From Sphingobacteriales bacterium (GTDB taxonomy: Bacteria; Bacteroidota; Bacteroidia; Chitinophagales; UBA2359): a stretch of 64,000 nucleotides of DNA. The position numbers and the translations under genes were made by a program. Below are positions 26,959 through 36,128 of this stretch, piece by piece; position 1 is the first letter of the stretch, and the number at the start of each line of letters is the position of its first letter. The DNA lies in assembly GCA_016700115.1 (NCBI GenBank), contig CP064999.1, forward strand, positions 4,769,501-4,833,500, written 5' to 3'. Under the pieces are notes generated by a model. It was not told where the DNA came from, searched no databases, and saw only the letters and a list, made by a program, of their open reading frames with translations.

Positions 26959-28728
26959 CTAACTATAGATTTCCTCAATTTCGCGGTGATATTGCCGGAT
27001 AACAGATTCCCGTTTTACTTTTAAAGTCGGGGTTAGCAGTCCGTTTTCAGTTGTAAACGGTTGGCTCAATAAAAGATACTTTTTAATAGGATGCTCATTT
27101 GCAAAATTCAGATTGTAATTATCAATCAGCTCGTTGTATTTTTTGATCACTTCCGGTTGTGAAAGCCAATTTGCTATATCGGTCAAATCGGTTTCAATAT
27201 GATGCGCTTGGCAATAACTCTCCAAAACCCCTAAAGCCGGCACGATTAAAGCAGTGATGAATCTTTTACCGTCTCCAATTATTACAACCTGTTCAATAAA
27301 AGCCGACTCCCGCAACCGGTTTTCGATAGGTTGAGGAGCAACGTATTTCCCGCTTGAAACTTTGAATAGCTCTTTTTTCCGACCGGTAATTTTTAAAAAC
27401 TTGCCGTTTACCCAAGCTCCCAAATCGCCGGTATGAAACCATCCATCGGCGGTAAAGCATTGTTGACTCAATTCGGGTTGTTTGAAATACCCCTGCATGA
27501 TATTTGGGCCTTTGGCTAATATTTCTCCATCGGAATCTGCAATTCTGATTTCGACACCAGGAATAGGAATTCCGACAGTTCCTAAAAGGCTTCCGCCGGG
27601 CTCAAACCGGTTAAACGACAAAACCGGAGAAGTTTCTGTTAATCCATAACCCTCTCTTACCGGTATGCCGGCTGCGGTAAAAATCCGTGCCAAACTCGGT
27701 TGAAGTGCTGCTGCACCCAAAACTACACCCTTCACTTTTCCACCTACTGCTTTCTTGAGATTGTTAAAGACAAATAACCGGGCAATATTTAAACGGATGG
27801 CGTATTTCCAATCCATCTTGCCATTAAAAGGATATTGCTCGGCTATTAGCAGGGCCCAATCAAAAATCTTTCGTTTGATGCCTTTTACCCTTTCTGCACG
27901 TTTTTCGATTTCTTCATACATACGCTCTAAAACCCTGGGAACGGCAGAAAAATAATAAGGACGAACCACTTTTAAATTTTTCTCCACCTGTGTTATCATC
28001 GAAAAATGAATCACTGCTCCAACTGCAATATAATTATATACTGCTGTTCGTTCAAACACATGACTTAAGGGCAGGAAACTCAACACCTTGTCCGCATGAC
28101 TTACCGGAATTATCGGAAGGATTGATTTGATATTGCTGACAATATTATGGTGAGATAACATGACCCCTTTAGGTTCTCCGGTAGTTCCTGAAGTGTAAAT
28201 GATTGTAGCAATGTCTTGTGGTAAGATACTGAGTTTAATGTTTTCCAGGGTTGACTGGATAGAATCGTTATCGGTCAGCAAGTCTTTCCAATTGGGTGAT
28301 TCATTTAAATCAGCAAAACAATAAACCTCTTTCAGGTTTGGAAGAGAGGGTTTGATGGTTTGTATTTTGCGGTATAGTTCGCGATTATTTACAAAACACC
28401 ATTTAATTTGAGCATGGTTAAAAATATACAGACATTCGTCTGCCGATGCAGTGGCATGAACCGGGACAACAATGCCGCCGGCCTGTTGAATTGCAAAATC
28501 GGTTAAAATCCATTCCGGGCAGTTAAAGGTAGAAAGTATGGCAACCGTATCGCCTTTTTGCAAACCAAGATTAATTAAGCCACTACTTAGTTGATCGGAT
28601 AATTCAATACACCTTAGGGTCGAATAGGAAACAATTTTCCCATTATCAACACTACAAATTGCATTGGGTTGCGGGTATTTCAGCAACTGATAGGAAAATA
28701 AATCAAACAGACGGGTAAAATCCTTCAT
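26959..28728 (-). CDS. Long-chain acyl-CoA synthetase (AMP-binding enzyme)
   Basis: This enzyme activates fatty acids with ATP and CoA at the inner face of the membrane. The AMP-binding core shows IIYTSGTTGEPKGVMLSHHN (P-loop, about 180), the A5 GYGLTETSPV, and the A7-A8 HTGDLGAWVNGKFLKITGRKKELFKVSSGKYV. The C-terminal LTPTLKVKRESV has the region of the catalytic Lys. At 589 aa it fits the FadD15/Faa1-like type common in Bacteroidota. It is monocistronic; a terminator for the exb operon precedes it on the same strand. Confidence 0.93.
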   Translation of the reverse strand: MKDFTRLFDLFSYQLLKYPQPNAICSVDNGKIVSYSTLRCIELSDQLSSGLINLGLQKGDTVAILSTFNCPEWILTDFAIQQAGGIVVPVHATASADECLYIFNHAQIKWCFVNNRELYRKIQTIKPSLPNLKEVYCFADLNESPNWKDLLTDNDSIQSTLENIKLSILPQDIATIIYTSGTTGEPKGVMLSHHNIVSNIKSILPIIPVSHADKVLSFLPLSHVFERTAVYNYIAVGAVIHFSMITQVEKNLKVVRPYYFSAVPRVLERMYEEIEKRAERVKGIKRKIFDWALLIAEQYPFNGKMDWKYAIRLNIARLFVFNNLKKAVGGKVKGVVLGAAALQPSLARIFTAAGIPVREGYGLTETSPVLSFNRFEPGGSLLGTVGIPIPGVEIRIADSDGEILAKGPNIMQGYFKQPELSQQCFTADGWFHTGDLGAWVNGKFLKITGRKKELFKVSSGKYVAPQPIENRLRESAFIEQVVIIGDGKRFITALIVPALGVLESYCQAHHIETDLTDIANWLSQPEVIKKYNELIDNYNLNFANEHPIKKYLLLSQPFTTENGLLTPTLKVKRESVIRQYHREIEEIYS

Positions 28729-28808
28729 CTATATGGAGAACTGCTTTTTACCTACTAAAATACAAATCTATGAAGGCTTTGGGAAAAAAAATAAAATTGG
28801 TAAATAAA

Positions 28809-28836
28809 AAGCCTCAACCTGAACAGATTGAGGCTT
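28809..28836 (-). terminator. Intrinsic terminator of the exbB-exbD operon
   Basis: 9-bp stem AAGCCTCAA/TTGAGGCTT with a 10-base loop; on the minus strand it is followed by a T-rich run (TTTTTATTTA). It lies 60 bases past the last exbD stop. Confidence 0.82.
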
Positions 28837-28895
28837 GGCATCCTTTTCTTAATCTTTTTAAACCCTAAACTATAATTACTTGAACGTCTTACGGT

Positions 28896-29369
28896 TTACT
28901 TGAGCGCTTCTGTTCGAGGCACTGCCGAGTAATTTAATTTAAGTGCATTAGATTTTCGCAATTCTTGTTTCAGGTCGGTGATAATGCCCATTTTAACATC
29001 TTTGTCAACCCTTAGTGAAACAGTCATTTGAGAAGCTAATTTTTCATCTAATTTGGCACGCTCATTCTCTATAAAAAGCCGGATGTCTTTATCGGTTGCA
29101 AATGCATCATTTAACTGAATACGGGGTGCTGTACCAAATTTTTCACGGTATTGTTGGTTAGGTGGTCCTATGTAAATATAACTTACCAAAGATTTTTTCT
29201 CTAACTTGGTCAATTCCGTAGCTTTTACCGGACGAATCTGAACCATAATTTCAGAATCTCTCATCGTGGTTGACACCATGAAAAAGAAAAGAAGCATAAA
29301 AACAATATCCGGAAGAGATGCAGTTGAAAGCGGCGGCAATTCCCTTGTTCCCTTTTTACGTATTGGCAT
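28896..29369 (-). CDS. exbD: ExbD/TolR-type biopolymer transport protein (second copy)
   Basis: A single N-terminal membrane helix, LPDIVFMLLFFFMVSTTM, carries the proton-path Asp (about residue 20) required in ExbD/TolR, followed by a periplasmic domain. It is 157 aa. It is the last gene of a four-gene operon (exbB, unknown membrane protein, exbD, exbD), a fixed Bacteroidota arrangement. It differs strongly from the first exbD outside the membrane helix, so the two are not a recent duplication and may form hetero-oligomers. Confidence 0.92.
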   Translation of the reverse strand: MPIRKKGTRELPPLSTASLPDIVFMLLFFFMVSTTMRDSEIMVQIRPVKATELTKLEKKSLVSYIYIGPPNQQYREKFGTAPRIQLNDAFATDKDIRLFIENERAKLDEKLASQMTVSLRVDKDVKMGIITDLKQELRKSNALKLNYSAVPRTEALK

Positions 29370-29414
29370 GTTTTACAAATTTTGTGTTGAGTAAAAAAAA
29401 TGAAACTTTAGGGT

Positions 29415-29978
29415 TTACTTCTGGTTTTGTGCTGCAGCTTCTGCTGCCCCAAAATTTTCGGGTTCTGCTTCCGAAATTCCTAAAGGGTACGCATCTTTCA
29501 CTTCCTTTTGCTGCTCTTCATTCAGATCGTTAAGTTTCAGACCGTATTTTGTTCTTGCATAATCATCGCGAAGCTCGTTATATGCTGCTTTCAATTCATT
29601 TTGAACTGAAATATACATATTGTAGCTTGTTCCTTTATCGTTTTTGAGCGATACGACTGCTTTTTGAGGGCTAATTGAATACTGATCCTCCACTCCATTG
29701 TTATTCACATGTTTTTTGGTCAGGTCTTTCAATTCTGAAATATCAAGAGGTTGACCTTTAACCAAAAGCTGATCTCTTGAATTAACCAAAATATCCAGCA
29801 CATTTCGACGGTTTACGTCGGTTTGTGGTGGGGGTTCTTCAGTCCATGGGGGAAGCAGGGTAAGCAGCCCTTTATCTACATCCATTGTCGTTGTTACAAG
29901 AAAGAAGATGAGCAGCAGAAATGCAATATCGGCCATTGAGCCTGCATTTATTTGGGGGATGGAACGATTATGTCTCAT
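29415..29978 (-). CDS. exbD: ExbD/TolR-type biopolymer transport protein (first copy)
   Basis: The N-terminal helix SMADIAFLLLIFFLVTTTMDVDKG contains the conserved protonatable Asp (about 17) and the family's post-membrane D-x-D-KG stretch. The periplasmic part has a Pro-rich strand (LLPPWTEEPPPQTDV), then a TolR-like fold (NVLDILVNSRDQLLVKG) and a C-terminal Ala/Gln-rich tail. 187 aa. With ExbB it converts the proton gradient into mechanical work at TonB or a TonB-like partner. No tonB gene is in the window. Confidence 0.92.
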   Translation of the reverse strand: MRHNRSIPQINAGSMADIAFLLLIFFLVTTTMDVDKGLLTLLPPWTEEPPPQTDVNRRNVLDILVNSRDQLLVKGQPLDISELKDLTKKHVNNNGVEDQYSISPQKAVVSLKNDKGTSYNMYISVQNELKAAYNELRDDYARTKYGLKLNDLNEEQQKEVKDAYPLGISEAEPENFGAAEAAAQNQK

Positions 29979-29987
29979 TGTTCTTGA

Positions 29988-30338
29988 CTACTTGAAAAGG
30001 TTATAAATTTCGGCAGCTATCAGCGAAACAAAGCCGACTACTAACATGACCACAATAGAGGTAATTCCTGCTCCTACAAATTTAAGAGCTCCGGGAGTAA
30101 CATAATCATATTTTGATTTAGCCAAAAATCCGGTTTTTTCCGAAGGGGAAATTTGCCAGATAATCAGGAGTACTACTATGAGAATTAAAACTCCGGCAAG
30201 TCCTTTGATTGTTCCGGTCGGATCGCTCATCAAGCCTTTAACAACCTGATACAAAGACATCACCACAATAGACAGAAAGCCGAGAAGAGTAAGTCCTATA
30301 CCTAATGGAAGGAAAAAGTTAACTAAAATATTTTCCAT
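29988..30338 (-). CDS. Small membrane protein of the ExbB-ExbD operon
   Basis: 116 aa with three hydrophobic segments, at about 5-30, 40-62 and 88-112. A loop SPSEKTGFLAKSKYDYVTPG lies between the second and third. I know no activity for it, but a protein of this size and topology regularly stands between exbB and the two exbD genes in Bacteroidota. It lies 9 bases before the first exbD and is surely co-transcribed. It may be an extra stator subunit; this is inference from context. Confidence 0.75.
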   Translation of the reverse strand: MENILVNFFLPLGIGLTLLGFLSIVVMSLYQVVKGLMSDPTGTIKGLAGVLILIVVLLIIWQISPSEKTGFLAKSKYDYVTPGALKFVGAGITSIVVMLVVGFVSLIAAEIYNLFK

Positions 30339-30373
30339 AGTGTTGATTTTGAAGTTTGTAGATGAAAAACACC

Positions 30374-30389
30374 GGCAGTTAAAACTGCC
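30374..30389 (-). terminator. Intercistronic hairpin after exbB
   Basis: Perfect 7-bp stem GGCAGTT/AACTGCC with a 2-base loop, between the exbB stop and the next gene's start. A weak T run follows on the minus strand (about 10 bases on). It may cause partial termination or protect exbB mRNA, giving the stator excess over ExbD. Confidence 0.5.
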
Positions 30390-30407
30390 TTTTAAATTGG
30401 ATAATAA

Positions 30408-31181
30408 TTAGTTAACAATATTATTTCTTTTCAGCAAGTCAATAAAACTAATAGAAGCCTCTTCCATTTTATTTACAATTCCATCAACTTTTGAAGTAAA
30501 GTAATTGAAGAAAATTTGAAGGATGATTGCAACTATCAAACCAAATACAGTGGTTAACAACGCCACTTTGATACCGCCCGCTACCAATCCCGGAGAAATA
30601 TCGCCTGCAGCTTCGATTGAGTCAAATGCCTGAATCATACCTACAACAGTTCCTAAGAACCCTAACATCGGAGCAAGCGCGATGAACAAAGAAATCCAGG
30701 TAAGTCCGCTTTCTAATTTACCCATTTCAACAGACCCTGAAGAAACAATTGATTTTTCAACAATGTCAATTCCTTCGTCTGTTCGCTCTAATCCTTGAAG
30801 GAAAAGGCTTGCAACCGGGCCACGGGTTGAACGGCAAATTTCTTTAGCTTTGTCAACATTGCCTTCTTTAAAAGCAGATTCCAACTTCTTAAGCAAAGCA
30901 CTTGTATTCGTAGTTGATAAATTGAGTACAAGAACACGCTCAATACAAATTGCCAAACCGATGATTAAACAAAACAAAATCGGAGCCATCCATTGCCATC
31001 CACCTTCGATGAAGTATTTCTTAAACAACGCCATCCCTTGGGGTTGTTCTTCATCTGAAGAAGAAGATGAAGTAGTTGTCGTAGTAGCTGTAGTGTTGGT
31101 ATTATCCTGTGCTTGTGTATAGACTACACCTGCAAAAAGAAAAAGTCCACACATTAAGAGTAGCGCAAACAAGTTTTTCAT
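30408..31181 (-). CDS. exbB: MotA/TolQ/ExbB proton channel protein
   Basis: Inner-membrane stator protein with three helices. The conserved block ISLFIALAPMLGFLGTVVGMIQAFDSI and GGIKVALLTTVFGLIVAIILQIFFNYF is clear, and a first helix is at about 65-85. As in other Bacteroidota ExbB proteins, an N-terminal signal-like segment (about 1-24) and a Thr/Ser-rich periplasmic stretch precede the first canonical helix. It is the first gene of the operon, and expression may exceed that of downstream genes because of the hairpin after it. Confidence 0.95.
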   Translation of the reverse strand: MKNLFALLLMCGLFLFAGVVYTQAQDNTNTTATTTTTSSSSSDEEQPQGMALFKKYFIEGGWQWMAPILFCLIIGLAICIERVLVLNLSTTNTSALLKKLESAFKEGNVDKAKEICRSTRGPVASLFLQGLERTDEGIDIVEKSIVSSGSVEMGKLESGLTWISLFIALAPMLGFLGTVVGMIQAFDSIEAAGDISPGLVAGGIKVALLTTVFGLIVAIILQIFFNYFTSKVDGIVNKMEEASISFIDLLKRNNIVN

Positions 31182-31272
31182 AATGATAGTTTATAGTTTT
31201 GTTGTTACTAATTGTTTAAAGTAGAGCAAATTGATTTAAATCTAAAAAAGTTGTCAGCAAGTATTGTTTGTG

Positions 31273-31360
31273 CGGAGAGAGAGGGATTCGAACCCTCGGT
31301 ACCCTTTTGGGGTACACACACTTTCCAGGCGTGCGCCTTCGACCACTCGGCCATCTCTCC
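31273..31360 (-). tRNA. tRNA-Ser (anticodon GGA)
   Basis: An 88-nt cloverleaf on the minus strand: acceptor GGAGAGA/TCTCTCC, D-arm GGCCGAGTGGTCGAAGGC, anticodon loop CTGGAAA (GGA), a long variable arm typical of class II tRNAs (GTACC...GGTAC), and T-arm GGTTCGAATCC. Discriminator G; CCA is not encoded. Confidence 0.97.
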
Positions 31361-31638
31361 CCTATATTATTTTTTAAAGAACTGATTGTTTAGGATTTAA
31401 GAAACATAAACTCAAGGCTTTCTGAAATCGGGGGTTAAATTAGGTAATAATGCTGATAAAAATAAAAACATTATGCAGTTAAAATTATTTTATCCCTAAA
31501 AAGCTGTTAAAACTGTCGAATTGCATGTTTACATGCCTTAAACATATTGGGGGCAAAAATTGAAAAGATTTTCAAATAATCAAAGAAATTAACACCGCTT
31601 CGCTATAAAAATTTGTTGATGGCCTGATTTTTTACCAA

Positions 31639-32445
31639 TTAACGGTCAAGTTGAAACAACCGGATTGCATTTTGAGTGGTAATATGAGCGACTTCTTCAA
31701 GGCTGACTTTTTTAATTTCGGCCATTTTTTGAGCAATATTAAGAATATATGCGCTTTCGTTTCGTTTTTCGTTGCGGTATTTTGAGGAACGATATGGTTC
31801 TGGAGCCAAATACGGCGAATCTGTTTCGAGCACAAAATGTGACAAATCTAAAGTTTCGATAACCTCAATAAGAGTTGTTTTTTTGTAGGTAACGACTCCC
31901 CCAATACCCATATAGAAGTTATCTAATTGTGAAACTTGTAATGCTTCTTCTACCGTACCACTAAAACAATGAAATACTCCGGACAGATTCCCGGTAGCAT
32001 GATGTTGTTGAATAACTTTGAGTGTCTCGGTAAACGAATTTCTGCAATGAAGAACAACCGGCAGGTTTAATTCTTTTGCCCAGTTGATTTGTCTTTCTAA
32101 AGCTACAAACTGTTGTTCGCGAAAAGTCAGATCCCAATAAAAGTCAAGCCCAATTTCACCAACTGCATAAAATTTTCTACCCGAATTTTTTAACTCGTTT
32201 TCTGCTGTTTGCAATTCCTCCTCAAAGTTTTCTTTCACCGAACAAGGGTGCAAGCCCATCATCGGGAAGCAATTCTTTGGATAGTTGTCAACAAGGCTGT
32301 AAAGTGCTTTTATAGTCTCGCCATCAACATTGGGCAGAAAAATCCTCGATACCCCGTTCGAAAGTGCTCGTTTCATCACTTCATCCCTGTCATGGTCAAA
32401 ATGTTCAAGGTATAGATGAGCATGTGTATCTGTAAGAACTTTCAT
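31639..32445 (-). CDS. tatD: TatD family metal-dependent hydrolase
   Basis: A cytosolic TIM-barrel enzyme of the amidohydrolase superfamily. TatD members have 3'-5' DNase or RNase activity and can act in repair. Metal-site motifs: DTHAHLYLEHF (two His), GEIGLDFYW (Glu), VVLHCRNSF (His), VFHCFSGT (His) and ETDSPYLAPEPYRS (Asp). 268 aa is standard. It is downstream of the tRNA-Ser gene on the opposite side and independently placed. Confidence 0.95.
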   Translation of the reverse strand: MKVLTDTHAHLYLEHFDHDRDEVMKRALSNGVSRIFLPNVDGETIKALYSLVDNYPKNCFPMMGLHPCSVKENFEEELQTAENELKNSGRKFYAVGEIGLDFYWDLTFREQQFVALERQINWAKELNLPVVLHCRNSFTETLKVIQQHHATGNLSGVFHCFSGTVEEALQVSQLDNFYMGIGGVVTYKKTTLIEVIETLDLSHFVLETDSPYLAPEPYRSSKYRNEKRNESAYILNIAQKMAEIKKVSLEEVAHITTQNAIRLFQLDR

Positions 32446-32680
32446 ATAATTATCTGATTCTGACCTGATGTAGAAAGAAATCGTCTTTTTGTTTCAAAAA
32501 GGGGGTAAAATTAGCCTTTTTAATGAAGACCTGCAGAACAAAATGTAATAATCCATCCAAATCACCTTGTTTTCTAATGAATGAAGTTGAAATTTAGTAT
32601 AAAACTTTATATTGTCGCAAATTTAAAAAACAGCAATGTTAGAGCTTTTTGAAACTCCAATTATCTAAATCTCTTGTCTT

Positions 32681-33517
32681 ATGATATTACTATTTTTGGC
32701 TTTATTACCTGCCGCTGTCATTATTTGGTATATTTACAATAAGGATAAATACGAAAAAGAACCGACCAAACTTTTGCTTTGGAGTTTTTTTCTGGGCATC
32801 ATGAGTATTTTTCCTGCTCTGATTGGCAGTTTTATAGGAACATCAGTAGGCATTCAAGTCTCTGAAAATATCTTCAATACGTTTGCTTATGCCTTTATTG
32901 CTGTTGCTTTATCAGAAGAATTTGCCAAATTTATTTTCCTGCGCTATATCCTGTTTAACCGCAAGGAATTTAACGAACCTTTCGATGGCATCATTTATGG
33001 AGTTATGATAGGAATGGGGTTTGCTGCATTTGAAAACATCCTCTATGTGGCAGACGGCGGAATGAGCGTAGCATTAATCCGAATGTTTACCGCAGTTCCT
33101 GCTCATGCTGCTTTTGGAGTTATCATGGGATATTATATAGGACTGGCAAAGTTTAATCCCGAAAACAGAAATAAACTGGTGTTGTCGGGTTTGTTATGGG
33201 CAGTTTTGGCTCACGGAGCTTATGATTTCTTTATTATGCAAAAGAATTACCCCGCACTCAGTATCGTTACCATTATTGTATTGGTTTTTGCAATTCGTTT
33301 TTCAAAACGTGCTATTGCTATTCATCAGAAAGCATCCCCTTTCCATCCGGATAATATTGTTGAGGAAAATTTAAGTGTTCCCGATTTAAATTCACTCGAA
33401 ATGTCTTCTGATTTTTTTGCAGACACTGAAATAGACCCCAATTTACCCCCTGAAAATAATAACCCTAATTCAGACATTGATCAAAACAAACCTGATGATG
33501 GGAAATGGGGTGTTTGA
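32681..33517 (+). CDS. PrsW family intramembrane metalloprotease
   Basis: Eight or so membrane helices. Active-site motifs of the PrsW/CPBP-like superfamily: SEEFAKFIFLRY with the Glu pair (about 80), GFAAFENILY with Glu, PAHAAFGVIMGYYIG with His and LAHGAYDFF with His. In Bacillus PrsW performs site-1 cleavage of the anti-sigma factor RsiW. Here no sigma/anti-sigma pair is adjacent, so the target is unknown. A hydrophilic, Asp/Asn/Pro-rich tail (about 230-278) follows the last helix. Confidence 0.9.
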   Translation: MILLFLALLPAAVIIWYIYNKDKYEKEPTKLLLWSFFLGIMSIFPALIGSFIGTSVGIQVSENIFNTFAYAFIAVALSEEFAKFIFLRYILFNRKEFNEPFDGIIYGVMIGMGFAAFENILYVADGGMSVALIRMFTAVPAHAAFGVIMGYYIGLAKFNPENRNKLVLSGLLWAVLAHGAYDFFIMQKNYPALSIVTIIVLVFAIRFSKRAIAIHQKASPFHPDNIVEENLSVPDLNSLEMSSDFFADTEIDPNLPPENNNPNSDIDQNKPDDGKWGV

Positions 33518-33876
33518 TTGTTGATGGTCGAACATTTTTGAATCTGCAGGATAAGTTGGCAATCGGCTTCTTATAAAAATGCTAATAATTTCCATGGACT
33601 AAAGCTCCACGGTTCGGCCCTTTACAGAAGTTGGAACTTTTGGGGTTATCTATACCCCATACATCAAACCCTATTATCCTATAAAAAGTTATGGTTTTGC
33701 TAATGGCACTTATATTTGCCCTTTGAGGAAGCAAACACATTGTGCTAAGATTATTGTAAAATCTGTGTAATTTCCATTACGACTTGTTCTGTTTTAAATC
33801 AACCGCCTTTAATATTCAAGGCAATGCCTTGTTTTGATGAGTCTGTCCTTATTAATATAAAATTTTTAATTTCCGG
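33518..33876. other. Intergenic region after the PrsW gene
   Basis: About 360 bases between convergent genes. The only structure I can support is the small palindrome CAAGGCAATGCCTTG at 33817-33831 followed by TTTT, a possible weak terminator. No gene is seen. Confidence 0.5.
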
Positions 33877-35487
33877 TTAATTTTTAATTGCCTCTGCCCT
33901 TTCTTGGTAAAATTTCATTTGAGATGAATCTCCCATTTGTTCATAAGATTTGGCAAGCGTGAGCAAAGCAGTTTTATCATTGGGGTTAATGGCAATTGCT
34001 TTTTCTGCCGCTGTTATTGCCCTTTTATAATCGGATTGGAGCGAATAAAAATGGGCAGAAAGTGTATAGAAATGGGATTTGTCCTGGTATAATTCTGCCC
34101 CTTTGATTAGAATACTGTGTGCTTTGTAATCATCTTTTGTATGAAAATAGCACCAGGCAAGATAGCGATATGCTTCAGGGTAATATTCTTCGAGCGTAAG
34201 GGCATTTTCAAAATACGGGATTGCTTCCTTATATTTCTCTTGCCGGTAAAAAAAATGTCCGAACCCGAAATGTGCCGCAGGCTCGTCTTTCAATAAATCT
34301 ATGGTTTCTTCTAAAACAGATTGTGCTTTGTCCGGCACCCCTAAGTCTTGATATGCGGCTGCCAAATCTAACCGGGCAGACAGAAATTTTGGGTAAATTT
34401 CTATAGCACGAAGTTGTGCCGCTTCAAATTTTTTAAAAAAACTAAATGCTTGCTCTTTGTTTCGGGCAGAATGGAGTTTGTTTAGCCAAACCTTTCCATA
34501 GTAAACATGAGCCATTGCATTATCGGGCATGTTTTGGATGTCGGAAGTAAAAAGGGTTTCATTGTCTTTCCAAACTGTGTTTCTTGAAAAGGTTTTTACT
34601 CCGTAAAACAACATCAACCCTCCAAAAATTAACCAAAAAGCGTAATTGTTCACACGATTGGATTCTTCGGGGTTAAAATACTTTTGAGTAGCAAATCCCA
34701 AAACATAGACCAATGCAATACAAAATCCAATGGAGGGCATCAATAAAAATCGTTCGGCTAATGTGTCTGGGAGAATGTTGTAAAGTTGTGCGTATATTTT
34801 CAGTATATAATTGCCAAACAAAGGAATCTGAAGCGTTTCGGGCAGGAAAATAGTGATATGTGTATAAACGGAAATAGAAATAAAATAGAAAAGAATAGCA
34901 AAGGATAAAATTTTTCGTTTCCTTAAACCTGCAAAAGCATAAAAGAGCAAACTAAGATGAAGAAGAATGGAAACCCAAACGCGAAAATCGGTAAAATCTG
35001 TCAACGGAAGTTGGTTATACCCGTAATGATATACTAGAGTTACAGGCAATACCATCAATTGCACGTATTTACCCATGATTAAAGCAATAGTTGACACTTT
35101 TTGGCTATTTCCGGTAGCACCAACCAATACATTGTTCAAAGGTTCAACCAACCTGTTTGGTTGTGGTGGAGGCGGAGGAAGTGTTGTCACTTGTTCCTCT
35201 TTCAATAATTCTTTTTCCTCTTGATTATCAGAATTGGTTTGCACTAACATGGAGTACAGTACAACTGCTAAAAACAAAACAACCGTTAAAGGAAGTAATT
35301 TTTTAAAAGTAGTTTTGGCTTTTTTAACTGACCATATCAGATAACCGGTCAACAGTAATAATATATTGAATAAGGCTAAAACTTTAAACTGCAAACTTAA
35401 GGACAGTGCCAGGATAGCCAGAATTAAAATGGATACTGTGGTAAAAACAAGTCTGTTTGTTTTCCATTGAAAACTTACCCAAACCAT
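33877..35487 (-). CDS. TMTC-like membrane protein, C-terminal part with TPR repeats (frame-split)
   Basis: The second half of a TMTC/GT-C-like protein. Hydrophobic helices occupy about 12-85 and about 135-310, with a Pro run LPPPPPQP near 104-111. About 220 residues of tetratricopeptide repeats follow (about 320-536; AHVYYGKVWLN, AAHFGFGHFFYRQEKYKEAIPYFENAL). The ATG at 35487 overlaps the stop of the preceding frame by 13 bases, and the product starts in mid-membrane domain with no signal. The likeliest explanation is one ~750-aa gene broken by a frameshift, real or a sequencing error; coupled translation of two subunits is the alternative. Relatives of this architecture in Bacteroidota are single proteins. 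Confidence 0.75.
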   Translation of the reverse strand: MVWVSFQWKTNRLVFTTVSILILAILALSLSLQFKVLALFNILLLLTGYLIWSVKKAKTTFKKLLPLTVVLFLAVVLYSMLVQTNSDNQEEKELLKEEQVTTLPPPPPQPNRLVEPLNNVLVGATGNSQKVSTIALIMGKYVQLMVLPVTLVYHYGYNQLPLTDFTDFRVWVSILLHLSLLFYAFAGLRKRKILSFAILFYFISISVYTHITIFLPETLQIPLFGNYILKIYAQLYNILPDTLAERFLLMPSIGFCIALVYVLGFATQKYFNPEESNRVNNYAFWLIFGGLMLFYGVKTFSRNTVWKDNETLFTSDIQNMPDNAMAHVYYGKVWLNKLHSARNKEQAFSFFKKFEAAQLRAIEIYPKFLSARLDLAAAYQDLGVPDKAQSVLEETIDLLKDEPAAHFGFGHFFYRQEKYKEAIPYFENALTLEEYYPEAYRYLAWCYFHTKDDYKAHSILIKGAELYQDKSHFYTLSAHFYSLQSDYKRAITAAEKAIAINPNDKTALLTLAKSYEQMGDSSQMKFYQERAEAIKN

Positions 35488-36128
35488 TGGTTTTGGTTGT
35501 ATATAAATGGCAATAACGGGGCAATAAACAATAACAATATGCCATTTTCTTTACATAGAAAAGAAAGGGTAAAAGCAAATAATGCTCCTGCGATATATCG
35601 CCAATGAAAGGTAGAAACTGCTTTTACAATACAGATTAACATACACAATCCAAAAAACAGCATCAGCAGTTCATCACGGCTTTTAATATTGGCAACGGAC
35701 TCAGAATGAACAGGCATTACAGTATATAGTAAGACCGTATAAAAAGAAAGCCAAGGGAATTTGGCTCCAAAAAGCAAATGCAACAAAAAAAACAGCGCAA
35801 CACAAACACAAGCATAGATAAGTACATTGAAAAAATGGGCAACATGCGGATTGTTCCCAAATACAGCAACCTCTAAAGCAAAAGACGATTGTACAACCGG
35901 ACGATAAATTTGACGTTCGGGCAGATAAACTTTCTGTGTAAAAATCTCAGGCAATGCCTTCCAACCTTTTTGAGTATGTTGGTTGTTGACAATGACAGCA
36001 TAGTCATCCCATGCATAATTATGGCCTATTGTGTTGGAGAACAGTAAAAAAGCAACACAAAAAATCAGGGCTGCCTTTCCCGAAATTTCGCCAAAAAAAT
36101 CTTTGAAAAAGTGGAATGTATTTGGCAT
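35475..36128 (-). CDS. TMTC-like membrane protein, N-terminal part (GT-C fold, frame-split)
   Basis: The N-terminal half carries hallmarks of GT-C/TMTC-like glycosyltransferases: YAWDDYAVIVNN after TM1 (the Asp pair at the catalytic loop), RQIYRPVVQSSFALE, HFFNVLIYACVCVALFFLL, and HSESVANIKSRDELLML with LSFLCKENGILLLF. The frame stops at QNQWFG. The continuing frame, offset by one, begins WVSFQWKTNRLVF, as would be expected in the next helix. I annotate two reading frames but regard them as one broken gene. Substrate is unknown; eukaryotic TMTCs are O-mannosyltransferases. Confidence 0.72.
   Translation of the reverse strand: MPNTFHFFKDFFGEISGKAALIFCVAFLLFSNTIGHNYAWDDYAVIVNNQHTQKGWKALPEIFTQKVYLPERQIYRPVVQSSFALEVAVFGNNPHVAHFFNVLIYACVCVALFFLLHLLFGAKFPWLSFYTVLLYTVMPVHSESVANIKSRDELLMLFFGLCMLICIVKAVSTFHWRYIAGALFAFTLSFLCKENGILLLFIAPLLPFIYNQNQWFG

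Noticed and set aside
33518..33876. Small RNA or riboswitch in the gap after the PrsW gene
   Set aside because: Only one short palindrome is visible; no conserved riboswitch or RNA motif can be pointed to.
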